NCBI GenBank assembly: GCA_963802275.1
Contig: CAWDIB010000004.1
Location: 1,116,001-1,180,000 of the forward strand
Direction: 5' to 3'
From: CAZMZW01 sp963802275
GTDB taxonomy: Bacteria > Chloroflexota > Anaerolineae > Anaerolineales > Anaerolineaceae
DNA length: 64,000 nucleotides
How positions within the stretch are numbered: the first letter of the stretch is position 1; every line of letters starts with the position of its first letter. The notes under the pieces were generated by a model that was not told the DNA's origin, did not search any database, and saw only the letters and a list, made by a program, of their open reading frames with translations. This document shows positions 53,662-62,472 of the stretch, one piece after another. Position numbers and translations under genes: made by a program.

Positions 53662-54990
53662 CTAGCTGGGGTAGAAGGCAATGCTCTTGCTTTTCACCCG
53701 CTGGGTCATGCGCTCCAGGCGGCTGGAAATCTCCTTCTTAACCTTTAGCTTGTCAATGGTCTTTAACTCGCGCTTGTGCATCAGCAGCTTGCCATTGCAG
53801 ATGACGGTATCGAACTGCGATGAATTGACCGAGAAGACCAGGTTGACCGCCGGGTTGAAGCAGGGGAAGTTTTGCAGCCCGTCCTGGCGGATGAGGGCGA
53901 TATCAGCCAGTTTGCCGGGTTGAAGGTCGCCAATGGCATCCCCAAATCCGCTGACCTTCGCCCCGCCATGGAAAGCCATATCCAGCAGCTCACCCTGCGG
54001 CATGACCAACGCATCCTTCAAAATGGTGCGCTGGCCAAGCACCATCAGGCGCATTTGTTCAAGAATATCCAGGGTGTTATTGCTGGCAGCGCCGTCGCTG
54101 GCCAGGCCAACCGGGATGCCCTTCTTGAGGAACCTGACCACCGGCGTCAGGCCGACCCCGTGCTTCATATAGGTCTTGGGTGCCTGGGCGACACCAGCCG
54201 GGTAACGGCGGATGATCTCCAGATCCTCGTCGGTGGCAAAACTGGCATGACCCAGCAGGCTGGGATGGTCCAGCACACCCACCTGCTGCAGCAGTTTGAT
54301 CGGTGTCATGCCATGGTCGCGCAGGCTGTTCTTGACCTGGTCGCTGGTTTCAGAAACATGGATATGGATGCCCACACCCAATTCACGCGCCCTGCCTGCC
54401 ACCAGCCGTAAAAAGTCGGGCGTGGTGGTATAGGGGGCGTGCGGCCCCAGCCAGGCCAGGATGCGCCCATCAGCGCCGCCGTGCCATTTTTTAATGAACT
54501 CCACCGTGCGATTTAAACCCGCTTCACCCTGGTGGCCAAAGACCGCCCAGGCCAGGTTGGCACGCGTGCCGCTCTCCAGCACCGCCCGGGCTTCCTCGTC
54601 CATATAGAAGTAATGATCAGCCACCGTGGTCACACCGCATTCGATCATCTCCGCCAGGCCGAGCAGCATGCCCCAATAGACATCCTCCTCGGTCAGGTTG
54701 GATTCCATCGGCCAGATGTAATCGTTGAACCATTCCTCCACGGTCACATCCTCCACCAATCCGCGGAAGTACACCATGGGCGTGTGGGCATGCGTATTGA
54801 TCAGCCCCGGCATGGCCAGCAGCCCCTTGGCATCGATCTTTTCAGCAGCCGGGTCAATCTTCTCGGAAGCGCTGGGGATGATCTTTTCAATCTTGTTTTT
54901 CTCAATGAGAATATCCTGCCCCCGTAATACCGAGGCGGATTTGTTCACCACCTGCAGGACATCGCAATTAATCAATGCCAGTGTGGTCAT
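53662..54990 (-). CDS. Amidohydrolase (MtaD-like 5'-methylthioadenosine/SAH deaminase family)
   Basis: 442 residues. Metal-site motifs are NTHAHTPM (HxH), HIHVSET, GHASFATDEDLEII and LASDGAASNN. The chain length and the ITV-like N-terminal beta-sandwich match the MtaD/TrzA chlorohydrolase group. It deaminates adenosine-type or methylthioadenosine substrates. It is followed 14 bases upstream by the cytidine deaminase gene. The paralogue at 60362 differs at the metal site (CHTHLAQSF). Confidence 0.9.
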   Translation of the reverse strand: MTTLALINCDVLQVVNKSASVLRGQDILIEKNKIEKIIPSASEKIDPAAEKIDAKGLLAMPGLINTHAHTPMVYFRGLVEDVTVEEWFNDYIWPMESNLTEEDVYWGMLLGLAEMIECGVTTVADHYFYMDEEARAVLESGTRANLAWAVFGHQGEAGLNRTVEFIKKWHGGADGRILAWLGPHAPYTTTPDFLRLVAGRARELGVGIHIHVSETSDQVKNSLRDHGMTPIKLLQQVGVLDHPSLLGHASFATDEDLEIIRRYPAGVAQAPKTYMKHGVGLTPVVRFLKKGIPVGLASDGAASNNTLDILEQMRLMVLGQRTILKDALVMPQGELLDMAFHGGAKVSGFGDAIGDLQPGKLADIALIRQDGLQNFPCFNPAVNLVFSVNSSQFDTVICNGKLLMHKRELKTIDKLKVKKEISSRLERMTQRVKSKSIAFYPS

Positions 54991-55004
54991 TCACACCTCC
55001 GCAA

Positions 55005-55421
55005 TTATTTACCGCCCAGCAGGGCATCCGGGGTGAATGGAAAAGGCACAATATCGCGCACCAGTTTTTCGCCCATGTAGTTGCCCTGCGAGTCACCGCT
55101 GATCACCAGCCAGTCCAGCCCGAATTCCACCATCACCTGGCGGCATTGGGCACAGGGGTAGGCTTCCTTATGGCCAGGCCCGATGACCGCCATGGCTTCG
55201 AAGTCCTTCTCCCCTTCCGAAACGGCCTTCCAGATGGCCACCCGTTCCGCACAGACCGTGGCGCCATAGGAAACATTTTCAATGTTTCCGCCTCTATAGA
55301 TCTTGCCGGACTTGGTCAGCACTGCCGCGCCAACGCGGAAGTTGGAATAAGGGCAGTGGGCAAATTTGGCACCCTCCACCGCCTCCTTCAACAGTTTTTC
55401 CTTCATCTCCTGAGCTATCAT
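55005..55421 (-). CDS. cdd: Cytidine deaminase
   Basis: 138 residues. The zinc motif is GATVCAERVAIWKAV (Cys plus catalytic Glu) and the second ligand pair is YPCAQCRQVM. NFRVGAAVLTKSG is the conserved N-terminal strand. Start at 55421 because AAGGAG precedes it; the longer frame adds seven residues. It deaminates cytidine and deoxycytidine to uridine. Together with phosphorylases in this locus it feeds nucleosides toward uracil and ribose-1-phosphate. It follows a likely terminator. Confidence 0.95.
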   Translation of the reverse strand: MIAQEMKEKLLKEAVEGAKFAHCPYSNFRVGAAVLTKSGKIYRGGNIENVSYGATVCAERVAIWKAVSEGEKDFEAMAVIGPGHKEAYPCAQCRQVMVEFGLDWLVISGDSQGNYMGEKLVRDIVPFPFTPDALLGGK

Positions 55422-55450
55422 TTCTTCTCCTTTGTTTTTCAATAAAATAA

Positions 55451-55485
55451 AAGAATCTGGTTATCCTTGTGAATAACCAGACTCT
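55451..55485 (-). terminator. Probable terminator of the nucleoside ABC operon
   Basis: On the minus strand a 9-bp core stem TCTGGTTAT/ATAACCAGA with further partial pairing is followed by TTCTTTTATTTTATT. It separates the permease genes from cdd, which would need its own promoter. Confidence 0.55.
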
Positions 55486-55572
55486 TCATACGTTCAATAA
55501 CTACCATCTCCCCGTTTCATCATTTTGTTCAACCAAATATTTCCATAACAAGGGTTATGTATCGGTTGAATT

Positions 55573-56526
55573 CTATCGCGCCTCCTTGTTATACGGGTTG
55601 CCAATATCCGCCGGTCCGCCCGTCCGCTTAATAAACACGGCAAGGATCAGAAGTGTCAGCAAATAAGGAAGTGCCATGAACAGTTCCCGCGGCAGAACTG
55701 TTTCCGGAACAGCAGTCTGGAGCGAGATTTGCAATGCATCCATGAAAGCAAAGAATAGACATGCAAAGAACACCGGCCTCGGTTTGGCATTGCCAAAGAT
55801 AACAGCTGCCAGGGCGATGAAACCGCGCCCAGCCACCATGTTTTCTTGAAAAATGGAAGTCTGCGATATGGAAAGATATGCTCCACCTATTCCGTGCAGC
55901 ATGGCGCCAGCCAGAGTGGCAAGATATCGCACTGTGATTGGATTGATACCCACCACTGCCAGCGCCTGTGGATTTTCACCCGCCGCACGCAGCCAGGTCC
56001 CCCAGGGAGTGCGATACAGGAAAAACCAGATAATTAATGGCAACAACAGGGCTGGGTAGAGAAGAATGGATTGATTATTTAAAATGGGTCCAAGAATGGG
56101 GATGCTTGCCAGAAAATCCGATTTAACCATTGGCAAGGTTGGGACCATGGGTGTATTACCACCGTGTTTAAAAATGATTTGCAGGATGAAACCAGAGAGG
56201 CCGGCAGCCAAAAGAAAGATGGCGAGACCGGCAATGGCCTGCACGCTTTTCAGTGTAATGGCGATGAAAGCAAAGATCAGCCCGATCAAGATCCCAACAA
56301 CGGCAGCTAGCAATAAACCAATCCAGGGATTTCCGGAGAAGTATGAACCCAACGCACCCGCCAGGGCGCCCATGATCATAATGCCTTCAATGCCGATATT
56401 AAGCACACCGGCGCGCTCGTTGATCATCTCTCCCATACCCGCAAAGATGATGGAAATACCTGCCCTCAATGTGGAATAAATGAGAGCCAGGCTGAATACC
56501 GTTTTAAAGGTTTGAAGCCAGTCCAT
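55573..56526 (-). CDS. Nucleoside ABC transporter permease (second permease of BMP-type system)
   Basis: 317 residues with about nine helices. The start RAGISIIFAGMGEMINERAGVLNIGIEGIMIMGALAG is the hallmark of the permease pair of BmpA-type nucleoside importers (YufQ/NupQ). ISQTSIFQENMVAGRGFIALAAVIFGNAKP is also typical. It overlaps the previous permease by one base (TAATG). It forms the membrane channel with the larger permease. Confidence 0.92.
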   Translation of the reverse strand: MDWLQTFKTVFSLALIYSTLRAGISIIFAGMGEMINERAGVLNIGIEGIMIMGALAGALGSYFSGNPWIGLLLAAVVGILIGLIFAFIAITLKSVQAIAGLAIFLLAAGLSGFILQIIFKHGGNTPMVPTLPMVKSDFLASIPILGPILNNQSILLYPALLLPLIIWFFLYRTPWGTWLRAAGENPQALAVVGINPITVRYLATLAGAMLHGIGGAYLSISQTSIFQENMVAGRGFIALAAVIFGNAKPRPVFFACLFFAFMDALQISLQTAVPETVLPRELFMALPYLLTLLILAVFIKRTGGPADIGNPYNKEAR

Positions 56527-57617
56527 TATTTCTTCTCCTTTACGATGGTGTCAAAGTAATGTTCCCTGCCTTTAAAAACGCGGACATAACCCGATTCAAT
56601 CATGTTCTTGCCGGCAATGAAAAGCACCACGATACCGTTAATCAACATCGCCAACTGCCGGGGTATCTCAGCATAAATTGCCATATCCATGATGCCGGTC
56701 TTCAGTGCACCAAACAAAGTCCCGGAAATGAGTACACCAAATGGATTCAATAAAGCCACCATGGCAACTGTGATGGCATCGTAACCATAACCAGGCGAGA
56801 ACTGGTCCAGGAAGTGATGATGCATGCCAGCGATCTCCACTGCGCCAGCCAAACCGGCAATGGCGCCGCTCAGGAAGAACGAAAGCACCATTCTTTTCTC
56901 GACTGGTACGCCATGATATCGGGCGGCTTCCTTATTCTTGCCGACCGCGCGCATTTCATATCCCAATGTGGTCTTTTGCAGCAGCAGGTAAGCCAGGATT
57001 GAAACCAATATGGCTACAAATAGACCGGCATGCAATTTGGTTCCTTCCAGGATAACCGGTAGTTCAGCCGTTTTTTGTATGAAAGGCGTGGCAGGAACAA
57101 TACCCTCCATTTTTATAACCCGCAGAACCAGGAAGTGAGTAAAGAAAAAAGCCGGATAATTCAACATGATGGTGCTGAGGATTTCATTGATGCCACGGTA
57201 GGCTTTCAACCAGGCGGCAATGAGTGCATACAGACCTCCGGCCAGGCATCCTGAAAGCAGCATGAGCGGTACATGAATGACAGCCGGCAGCTTGAAAGCC
57301 CACCCTACAATGGCGGAAGCCATGGCGCCCAATAATAATTGTCCTTCGATGCCGACGTTAAAAATTCCGGTTAGCGCACCAATCAAAAATGCCACACCGG
57401 CAATGGACAGGGGGATCATGCGGGTCAGTGTATCAGCCGTGCTATAGGTGGTGCCAAACGCACCGCGCATAAAATAATAAACGGCTGCAAAAGGATCACG
57501 ATTGGTGGCTACCAACAACAGTCCAACAGCCACCAGTGAAAGCAGCACGGCTATCAATACCACAAAGAGCGTTTGCTGTTTTAGAAAGAAACTTCTAATT
57601 TTTTGCATAAGATTCAC
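56526..57617 (-). CDS. Nucleoside ABC transporter permease (first permease of BMP-type system)
   Basis: 363 residues, about ten helices. GVAFLIGALTGIFNVGIEGQLLLGAMASAIVG is the conserved NupP/YufP segment. GMHHHFLDQFSPGYGYDAITVAMVALLNPFGVL is the C-terminal landmark. It precedes the smaller permease with a one-base overlap and follows the ATPase by four bases. Bacterial members import purine and pyrimidine nucleosides. Confidence 0.92.
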   Translation of the reverse strand: MNLMQKIRSFFLKQQTLFVVLIAVLLSLVAVGLLLVATNRDPFAAVYYFMRGAFGTTYSTADTLTRMIPLSIAGVAFLIGALTGIFNVGIEGQLLLGAMASAIVGWAFKLPAVIHVPLMLLSGCLAGGLYALIAAWLKAYRGINEILSTIMLNYPAFFFTHFLVLRVIKMEGIVPATPFIQKTAELPVILEGTKLHAGLFVAILVSILAYLLLQKTTLGYEMRAVGKNKEAARYHGVPVEKRMVLSFFLSGAIAGLAGAVEIAGMHHHFLDQFSPGYGYDAITVAMVALLNPFGVLISGTLFGALKTGIMDMAIYAEIPRQLAMLINGIVVLFIAGKNMIESGYVRVFKGREHYFDTIVKEKK

Positions 57618-57621
57618 CTTG

Positions 57622-59148
57622 TTATGCGGGAATATGCTGGTAGGAACCGCCCAGCATCATCAAACCGAGTTTTTCCGCGGTCGTTTTATCCCGATCCACA
57701 ATGGCAACGATCTTGCCCTTGTAGATCACGGCGATACGGGTTGAAAGGAGCAGGACTTCATCCAGGAACAAGGAAAAGAGAAGGACGGCCTTGCCGGCAT
57801 CCCGCTGCTCAATCAATTGCTCATGTACAAAATCGGTCGAGGCAATATCCAGACCGCGGGTCGGTTGGGCGGCGATGATCATATCCGGCGCATGGAAAAT
57901 TTCACGGGCAACGATGACTTTCTGCTGGTTGCCGCCGGACAAAAGCCTGGTTGAGAATTCGAGGGATGGAGTGCGAATGTCAAATTTTTTAACCAGTTGC
58001 GTGGCATTCCTTTTCACTTCAGACCAGTTCATGATGAATCCGTTCGAAAATGGTTTATGCAGCTGAAGTCCGAGTATCAGGTTTTCCCTCACATTAAAAT
58101 CTTCCACCAATCCTTCCTTCAAACGGTCTTCAGGAATGGCGCCAATGCCGGCATCCCGCATTTTACGAACGGGCAGATGGTCAATCCTCTTATTATGCAA
58201 TAGGATTTCACCACTGGTAATATGTTGAACACCAATCAGCGCTCTTACCAATTCCGATTGACCATTTCCATCCACACCGGCGATGCCCAGGATCTCTCCT
58301 GCGCGCACATCAAAAGTCACATCCGTTAATACAGGCCGGTGAAAGACATTATTGGCACATAGTTTTTTGACACCCAAAACTGTTTTGCCGATTTTCTTGG
58401 CAGGCGGTGCCGGGCGCAGGAATACATCCCGTCCGACCATCATGCGTGCCAATCCAACTTCATTCGTGTCTTTCTTATTAACCGTTTTCACCACACATCC
58501 ATCACGCATGACCGTAATCTTGTCAGAAATGTCCATGATTTCATTCAGGTGATGAGAAATAAAAATGATCGTAATGCCATCTTTACGCAGGTGGCGGACG
58601 ACACGGAACAAGTCTTCCGTCTCCTGGGGGGTTAAAAGTGCTGTTGGTTCGTCCAGGATTAGCAGCTTCACATTTCGGTAGAGAGCTTTCAAAATCTCCA
58701 CCCTCTGACGTATACCGACAGAAATATTCTCAACTAAAACTCCCGGGGTTACAGCCAAACCATATTTATCCGATAATTCCTGGGTTTGTTCGTTTAATTT
58801 TTTAATATCCAGAAAGAATCTACCCTTGGTTGGTTCCAACCCCAGCATGACGTTTTCGGCAACGGTCATGGCCGGGATTAATTTAAAATGTTGGTGGATC
58901 ATGCCGATGCCCAAATCCACCGCATCAGAAGGACTTTCGATCTGAACTTTTTTACCTTCCAGCGAGATGTCGCCATCATTGGCTTTATACAAGCCATACA
59001 AAATATTCATCAGGGTTGTTTTACCTGCCCCATTTTCCCCCACGATGGAATGGATCGTGCCTTTATCAACCGTCAAGTCAACGTGATTATTGGCCAGCAC
59101 GTTTCCAAAGTTCTTGCAGATGTTACGCATTTCCAGAATAACAGCCAT
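57622..59148 (-). CDS. Nucleoside ABC transporter ATP-binding protein (two ATPase domains)
   Basis: 508 residues with tandem ABC domains, the mark of BMP-system (NupO) and ribose-type importers. Domain 1 has VGENGAGKTTLMNILYG, VGIRQRVEILKALY and LLILDEPTAL. Domain 2 has a degenerate Walker A (GVDGNGQSELVRALIG) and LSGGNQQKVIVAREI. The start at 59148 fits AGGAG; the longer frame is not conserved. It energises nucleoside uptake with the two permeases downstream. Confidence 0.93.
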   Translation of the reverse strand: MAVILEMRNICKNFGNVLANNHVDLTVDKGTIHSIVGENGAGKTTLMNILYGLYKANDGDISLEGKKVQIESPSDAVDLGIGMIHQHFKLIPAMTVAENVMLGLEPTKGRFFLDIKKLNEQTQELSDKYGLAVTPGVLVENISVGIRQRVEILKALYRNVKLLILDEPTALLTPQETEDLFRVVRHLRKDGITIIFISHHLNEIMDISDKITVMRDGCVVKTVNKKDTNEVGLARMMVGRDVFLRPAPPAKKIGKTVLGVKKLCANNVFHRPVLTDVTFDVRAGEILGIAGVDGNGQSELVRALIGVQHITSGEILLHNKRIDHLPVRKMRDAGIGAIPEDRLKEGLVEDFNVRENLILGLQLHKPFSNGFIMNWSEVKRNATQLVKKFDIRTPSLEFSTRLLSGGNQQKVIVAREIFHAPDMIIAAQPTRGLDIASTDFVHEQLIEQRDAGKAVLLFSLFLDEVLLLSTRIAVIYKGKIVAIVDRDKTTAEKLGLMMLGGSYQHIPA

Positions 59149-59164
59149 GATCACTCCTTGATTT

Positions 59165-59205
59165 TTGGAAGGCAGGCAGGAATCAGATCCCGCCTGCCAT
59201 TCCAA
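59165..59205 (-). other. Intercistronic stem-loop after the BMP gene
   Basis: TTGGAAGGCAGGC pairs with GCCTGCCATTCCAA (13 pairs with one bulged base), loop about 14 bases. It sits between the BMP gene and the ATPase gene, as a hairpin does after the LivJ-type gene at 38131. Likely mRNA stabiliser; no T-run follows. Confidence 0.6.
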
Positions 59206-59228
59206 GTTTTATTTGACCTTAGACAGAC

Positions 59229-60260
59229 TTACATCGTCGGAGGAACAAATTTATCCAATTCTTCCTGAGTGCCGGGGACTTTAATCGTTCCGGCCTTGAT
59301 CATATCAGCCAGTTTTGTAATCTTTGCCAGGAGTTCAGCAGGCACTTTGTCTTTGGTGAACTTCATTTCACTCATGCCAACGCCGCCAGCTTTCAAGTCA
59401 CTGGTGACGATTCCAGCCTTGAAGGTACCATCAAAGGCAGCTTTCAGGGAATTGAAAACGCCAACTTCCACACGTTTTACCATGGAAGTCAACACACTGC
59501 CCTTGGCATAAGCATCCTGGTCGGTATCCACACCGATCGCCCAGAAACCGTTTTCCTTGGCGGCTTCAATGGTGCCCAGACCGCAAGCGCCAGCAGCGGC
59601 ATAAATGACATCCGCACCCTGTTTGAACTGGGTCAGGCTGATTTCCTTGCCTTTGGCTATATCACTGAAACTGCCCGTGTAACCAGACAGAATCTTGATG
59701 GCTGGATTCATGGTCATGGCACCCGCATCATAACCAACTTCAAAGTTCTTGATCAGTGGACCTTCCATTCCGCCCAGGAAGCCAACGGTGCCGGTCTTGC
59801 TCATTCCAGCAGCCAATGCGCCTACCAGGAAACCGCCTTCATTTGCAGCAAAAAGCAGGTTCTGGACATTGGGAGCATCCACCACGCTGTCGACCAGGGC
59901 AAACTTGACATTCGGGAACTTGGGGGCAACTGCTTTCAAGGCATCCGTGAAGAGGTAGCCGCAGCCAACCACAAAGTTATACCCTTCAGTGGCAGCTTTG
60001 GTCAGGTTGGGTTCCAGGTCAGCCAATTCCTTGGATTCGAACAGGGTGATCTTGATCCCCAATTCTTTTTCACCTTTCTGCAGAGCTTCCCAGCACAGAT
60101 CGGAAAAGCCCTTGGTATCCGGACTGGTGGCCAGGCCACCCAGGTCAGTAACCATAGCCGCTTTGAAGCCGGTGGCTGCAGCGGGCTTGGGAGCGCAGGC
60201 GCCCAAGGCAATGGCCAAGATGATCATCGAGGCCAATACGAAGAACAAACTTTTTTTCAT
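59229..60260 (-). CDS. BMP-family nucleoside-binding lipoprotein
   Basis: 343 residues. Lipoprotein signal MKKSLFFVLASMIILAIALGAC followed by an Ala-rich linker. The BMP/Med fold is read from AAMVTDLGGLATSPDTKGFSDL, LIKNFEVGYDAGAMTMNPAIKIL and AAAGACGLGTIEAAKENGFWAIGVDTDQDA, as in BmpA/PnrA, which bind guanosine and related nucleosides. First gene of the importer operon. An extended Shine-Dalgarno-like element lies 62 bases upstream. Confidence 0.94.
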   Translation of the reverse strand: MKKSLFFVLASMIILAIALGACAPKPAAATGFKAAMVTDLGGLATSPDTKGFSDLCWEALQKGEKELGIKITLFESKELADLEPNLTKAATEGYNFVVGCGYLFTDALKAVAPKFPNVKFALVDSVVDAPNVQNLLFAANEGGFLVGALAAGMSKTGTVGFLGGMEGPLIKNFEVGYDAGAMTMNPAIKILSGYTGSFSDIAKGKEISLTQFKQGADVIYAAAGACGLGTIEAAKENGFWAIGVDTDQDAYAKGSVLTSMVKRVEVGVFNSLKAAFDGTFKAGIVTSDLKAGGVGMSEMKFTKDKVPAELLAKITKLADMIKAGTIKVPGTQEELDKFVPPTM

Positions 60261-60321
60261 TACATTTCTCCTTCAAATTTTAAATCAAACACACACTCGC
60301 CCGAAAAATATAACTTGATTC

Positions 60322-60334
60322 AATCACCTCCTTT
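60322..60334 (-). promoter_or_regulatory. Extended Shine-Dalgarno-like element in the leader of the BMP gene
   Basis: Minus strand AAAGGAGGTGATT, fully complementary to a long stretch of the 16S rRNA tail, 62 bases before the BMP start and separate from the gene's own AAGGAG site. The LivJ-type gene has an almost identical element at nearly the same distance. Confidence 0.45.
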
Positions 60335-60361
60335 GAATTGAATTCCAAATGAAAAACTCCA

Positions 60362-61684
60362 TTATTTGGGAAGGATGTGGTCTGCCTTGCGCATGGTCTC
60401 CAGGATCTGATGCAGCACCCTTTCCTCATCTATTTTAGTCAATTTTTTCTCCCACATGAGCGCTTCCCCATCCACAAAAGTGGCAGTGACATCGCCGGCG
60501 GTGGCGGAGAAGATGAGATTGGACATCAACCTCCGCTCATCGATCAGGTGGGCAGCCATATAATCAATCACGGCAAAATCGGCTTTATAACCGGGTTTCA
60601 ATTCGCCGACGGGTGTATTAAAGCCGATGCATTTTTTGCCATTGCGGGTCATCATTTCAAACACCACCTCGGCCGGGAACATGGCCGCATCCATCGTGCG
60701 CACCTTGCCCAGCAGGGAAACCAGGCGCGCTTCCTGCAGAATATCATAGGTGCCGCTGCTGGATTCGCCATCACAGCCGATGGCAATGTTCACCCCGCGT
60801 TTGAACAGGTCCGGCATGGGGGGCATGCCGTCGGTGATCTTGGTGTTCGTGGAGGGGCAGGTGACCACGCTGGCCTTGTATTCAGCGATGAGGTCCTTGT
60901 CATGTTCGCTCAACCAGATATCATGCACCAGCTGGCAATCCGGTCCCAGCACGCCGAAACGCTCAAGGGCTTCCACTTCGCTGCAGTTGAAGCGTTCGTA
61001 TGAATTAGCCGTTTCGGTTTCGCCTTCGCAGCAATGGGTATGGATGCCCACCCCCAGCTCGTTAGCCAGTTCGCGCGAGCCGCGCATTAGTTCTTCGGTG
61101 CAGGCCGGCAGCCCCACCGGGCTGACCCGCACAGTGATGCGCCCGTCATGGCTATTGTGCCAATTCTTATGCAGATTGCGCATGGCTTCCAGCACCTGGG
61201 AGGTATTCATATCCGGGGGTGGGTTTTCGCCCTCCTGAAAATCGCCGTATGCCGAGCACACATCCGCGCGTAGGCCGCTGTCGGCAATGGCTTGGATGCA
61301 GATCTCGCCATGTTCACCGGCTGTGGCCATTTCTGCCACAGTAGTGGTACCTGAATGAATGACGGCCATGCAGGCCAATTGGGTGGCTTGGTAGACTTCA
61401 TCCTCGGTGAGGTTGAAGTGGTGATTCATCACGGTCAGCCACTGGGTCAGGTGCAGGTTATCATAGATCCCCCGCCCAAAGGATTGAGCCAGGTGGGTAT
61501 GGCAATCGAGAAAACCGGGCACAATTACTTGCCCTTTCAGGTCGTACACCTTTGCCCCCTGGGAAACGGCAAGTTCTTTTTCGCTGACCTGCTCAATCAT
61601 ACTGCCATCAATGAGTAAATGAACAGGTTTAACCGCATAGTCCGGCAGCCAGAAGGTCACGCCATTCTTGATGAGCGTCTTCAT
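60362..61684 (-). CDS. Amidohydrolase (nucleobase/nucleoside deaminase-like)
   Basis: 440 residues of the TrzA/guanine-deaminase-like group. FLDCHTHLAQSFGRG gives the HxH pair, GIHTHCCEGETET a second pair, CQLVHDIWLSE a His, and CDGESSSGTYD the catalytic Asp. It would remove an amino group from a purine or pyrimidine. The paralogue at 53662 lies on the other side of the importer operon. Located upstream of the BMP gene on the same strand (101 bases). Confidence 0.87.
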   Translation of the reverse strand: MKTLIKNGVTFWLPDYAVKPVHLLIDGSMIEQVSEKELAVSQGAKVYDLKGQVIVPGFLDCHTHLAQSFGRGIYDNLHLTQWLTVMNHHFNLTEDEVYQATQLACMAVIHSGTTTVAEMATAGEHGEICIQAIADSGLRADVCSAYGDFQEGENPPPDMNTSQVLEAMRNLHKNWHNSHDGRITVRVSPVGLPACTEELMRGSRELANELGVGIHTHCCEGETETANSYERFNCSEVEALERFGVLGPDCQLVHDIWLSEHDKDLIAEYKASVVTCPSTNTKITDGMPPMPDLFKRGVNIAIGCDGESSSGTYDILQEARLVSLLGKVRTMDAAMFPAEVVFEMMTRNGKKCIGFNTPVGELKPGYKADFAVIDYMAAHLIDERRLMSNLIFSATAGDVTATFVDGEALMWEKKLTKIDEERVLHQILETMRKADHILPK

Positions 61685-61693
61685 TCCGTATCC

Positions 61694-62446
61694 CTATTTT
61701 TTGCCATGATCCAGTTTATGCAATTTTACCGCAGTATCCAGCGAAATCATAATGGCATCCGAGATGCATTTCTTCATCTGTTCCTCGGTGGCATGCAGAT
61801 CAGGCCTTTGGTGACTTCCGCCAGAACACAGGATGGTGCCGCCGCGCACCCCGCGCACCATGGTCAGTGGCAGCACGGTGCCGGATTCATTGGAAGTGAT
61901 CAACACACCGGAATCGATCCAGGGTTTATCGCGCGCCAGGTAGTCAATTTCCGCAAAGGTGGATTCCGCGTAGAAAGCGTCATGACAGCGTTCATAACCG
62001 GCGAACACCTTGATGCCGCGCTCATCAGCCGATTTGAGCAGGAATTCCACCGTGTGAAAGTCCGCCACAGCCGGGTATTCCAACGGGAAATATTCACGTG
62101 AAGTACCATCGCCGCGCACTGCACCGGTGATGACCATGATGGCCGGGACCGGCAGCCAGGTCTGGATCATGCCGCCGGTGCCAATGCGGATGATGTTCTT
62201 GGCGCCCACCTTGATCAGTTCTTCAATGGCAATCGCCACCGCCGGGCAGCCAATGCCAGTGGAGGTCGTGCTGACCTTCACACCCTTGTAAGTTCCGGTG
62301 TAGGTGATGTACTGGCGTGAATGAGCGACCAATTTGGCGTCATCAAAATGATCGGCTATCACTTTCGCCCGGCTGACATCTCCCGGGATGAATACAGTTT
62401 CGCCCACATCCCCGGGTAGTAATTGAAGATGATGTTGTTTTTCCAT
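61694..62446 (-). CDS. Nucleoside phosphorylase (uridine phosphorylase-like, first copy)
   Basis: 250 residues of PNP_UDP_1. TVFIPGDVSRAKVIADHF (phosphate-binding Gly), STTSTGIGCPAVAIAIEEL, IIRIGTGGMIQTWL and SNESGTVLPL are family positions; the last corresponds to the ribose-binding Glu-Met-Glu region, here altered to 'NESG'. It splits a nucleoside with phosphate. Ten bases after the deaminase gene's upstream end in the same operon direction. Confidence 0.87.
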   Translation of the reverse strand: MEKQHHLQLLPGDVGETVFIPGDVSRAKVIADHFDDAKLVAHSRQYITYTGTYKGVKVSTTSTGIGCPAVAIAIEELIKVGAKNIIRIGTGGMIQTWLPVPAIMVITGAVRGDGTSREYFPLEYPAVADFHTVEFLLKSADERGIKVFAGYERCHDAFYAESTFAEIDYLARDKPWIDSGVLITSNESGTVLPLTMVRGVRGGTILCSGGSHQRPDLHATEEQMKKCISDAIMISLDTAVKLHKLDHGKK

Positions 62447-62472
62447 TTTTTATTTTTTCTCCTCAGGAATGC

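Noticed and set aside
60377..61238. Long plus-strand frames opposite the amidohydrolase
   Set aside because: Codon bias of the minus-strand gene leaves the antisense frames open; no domains are visible in them.
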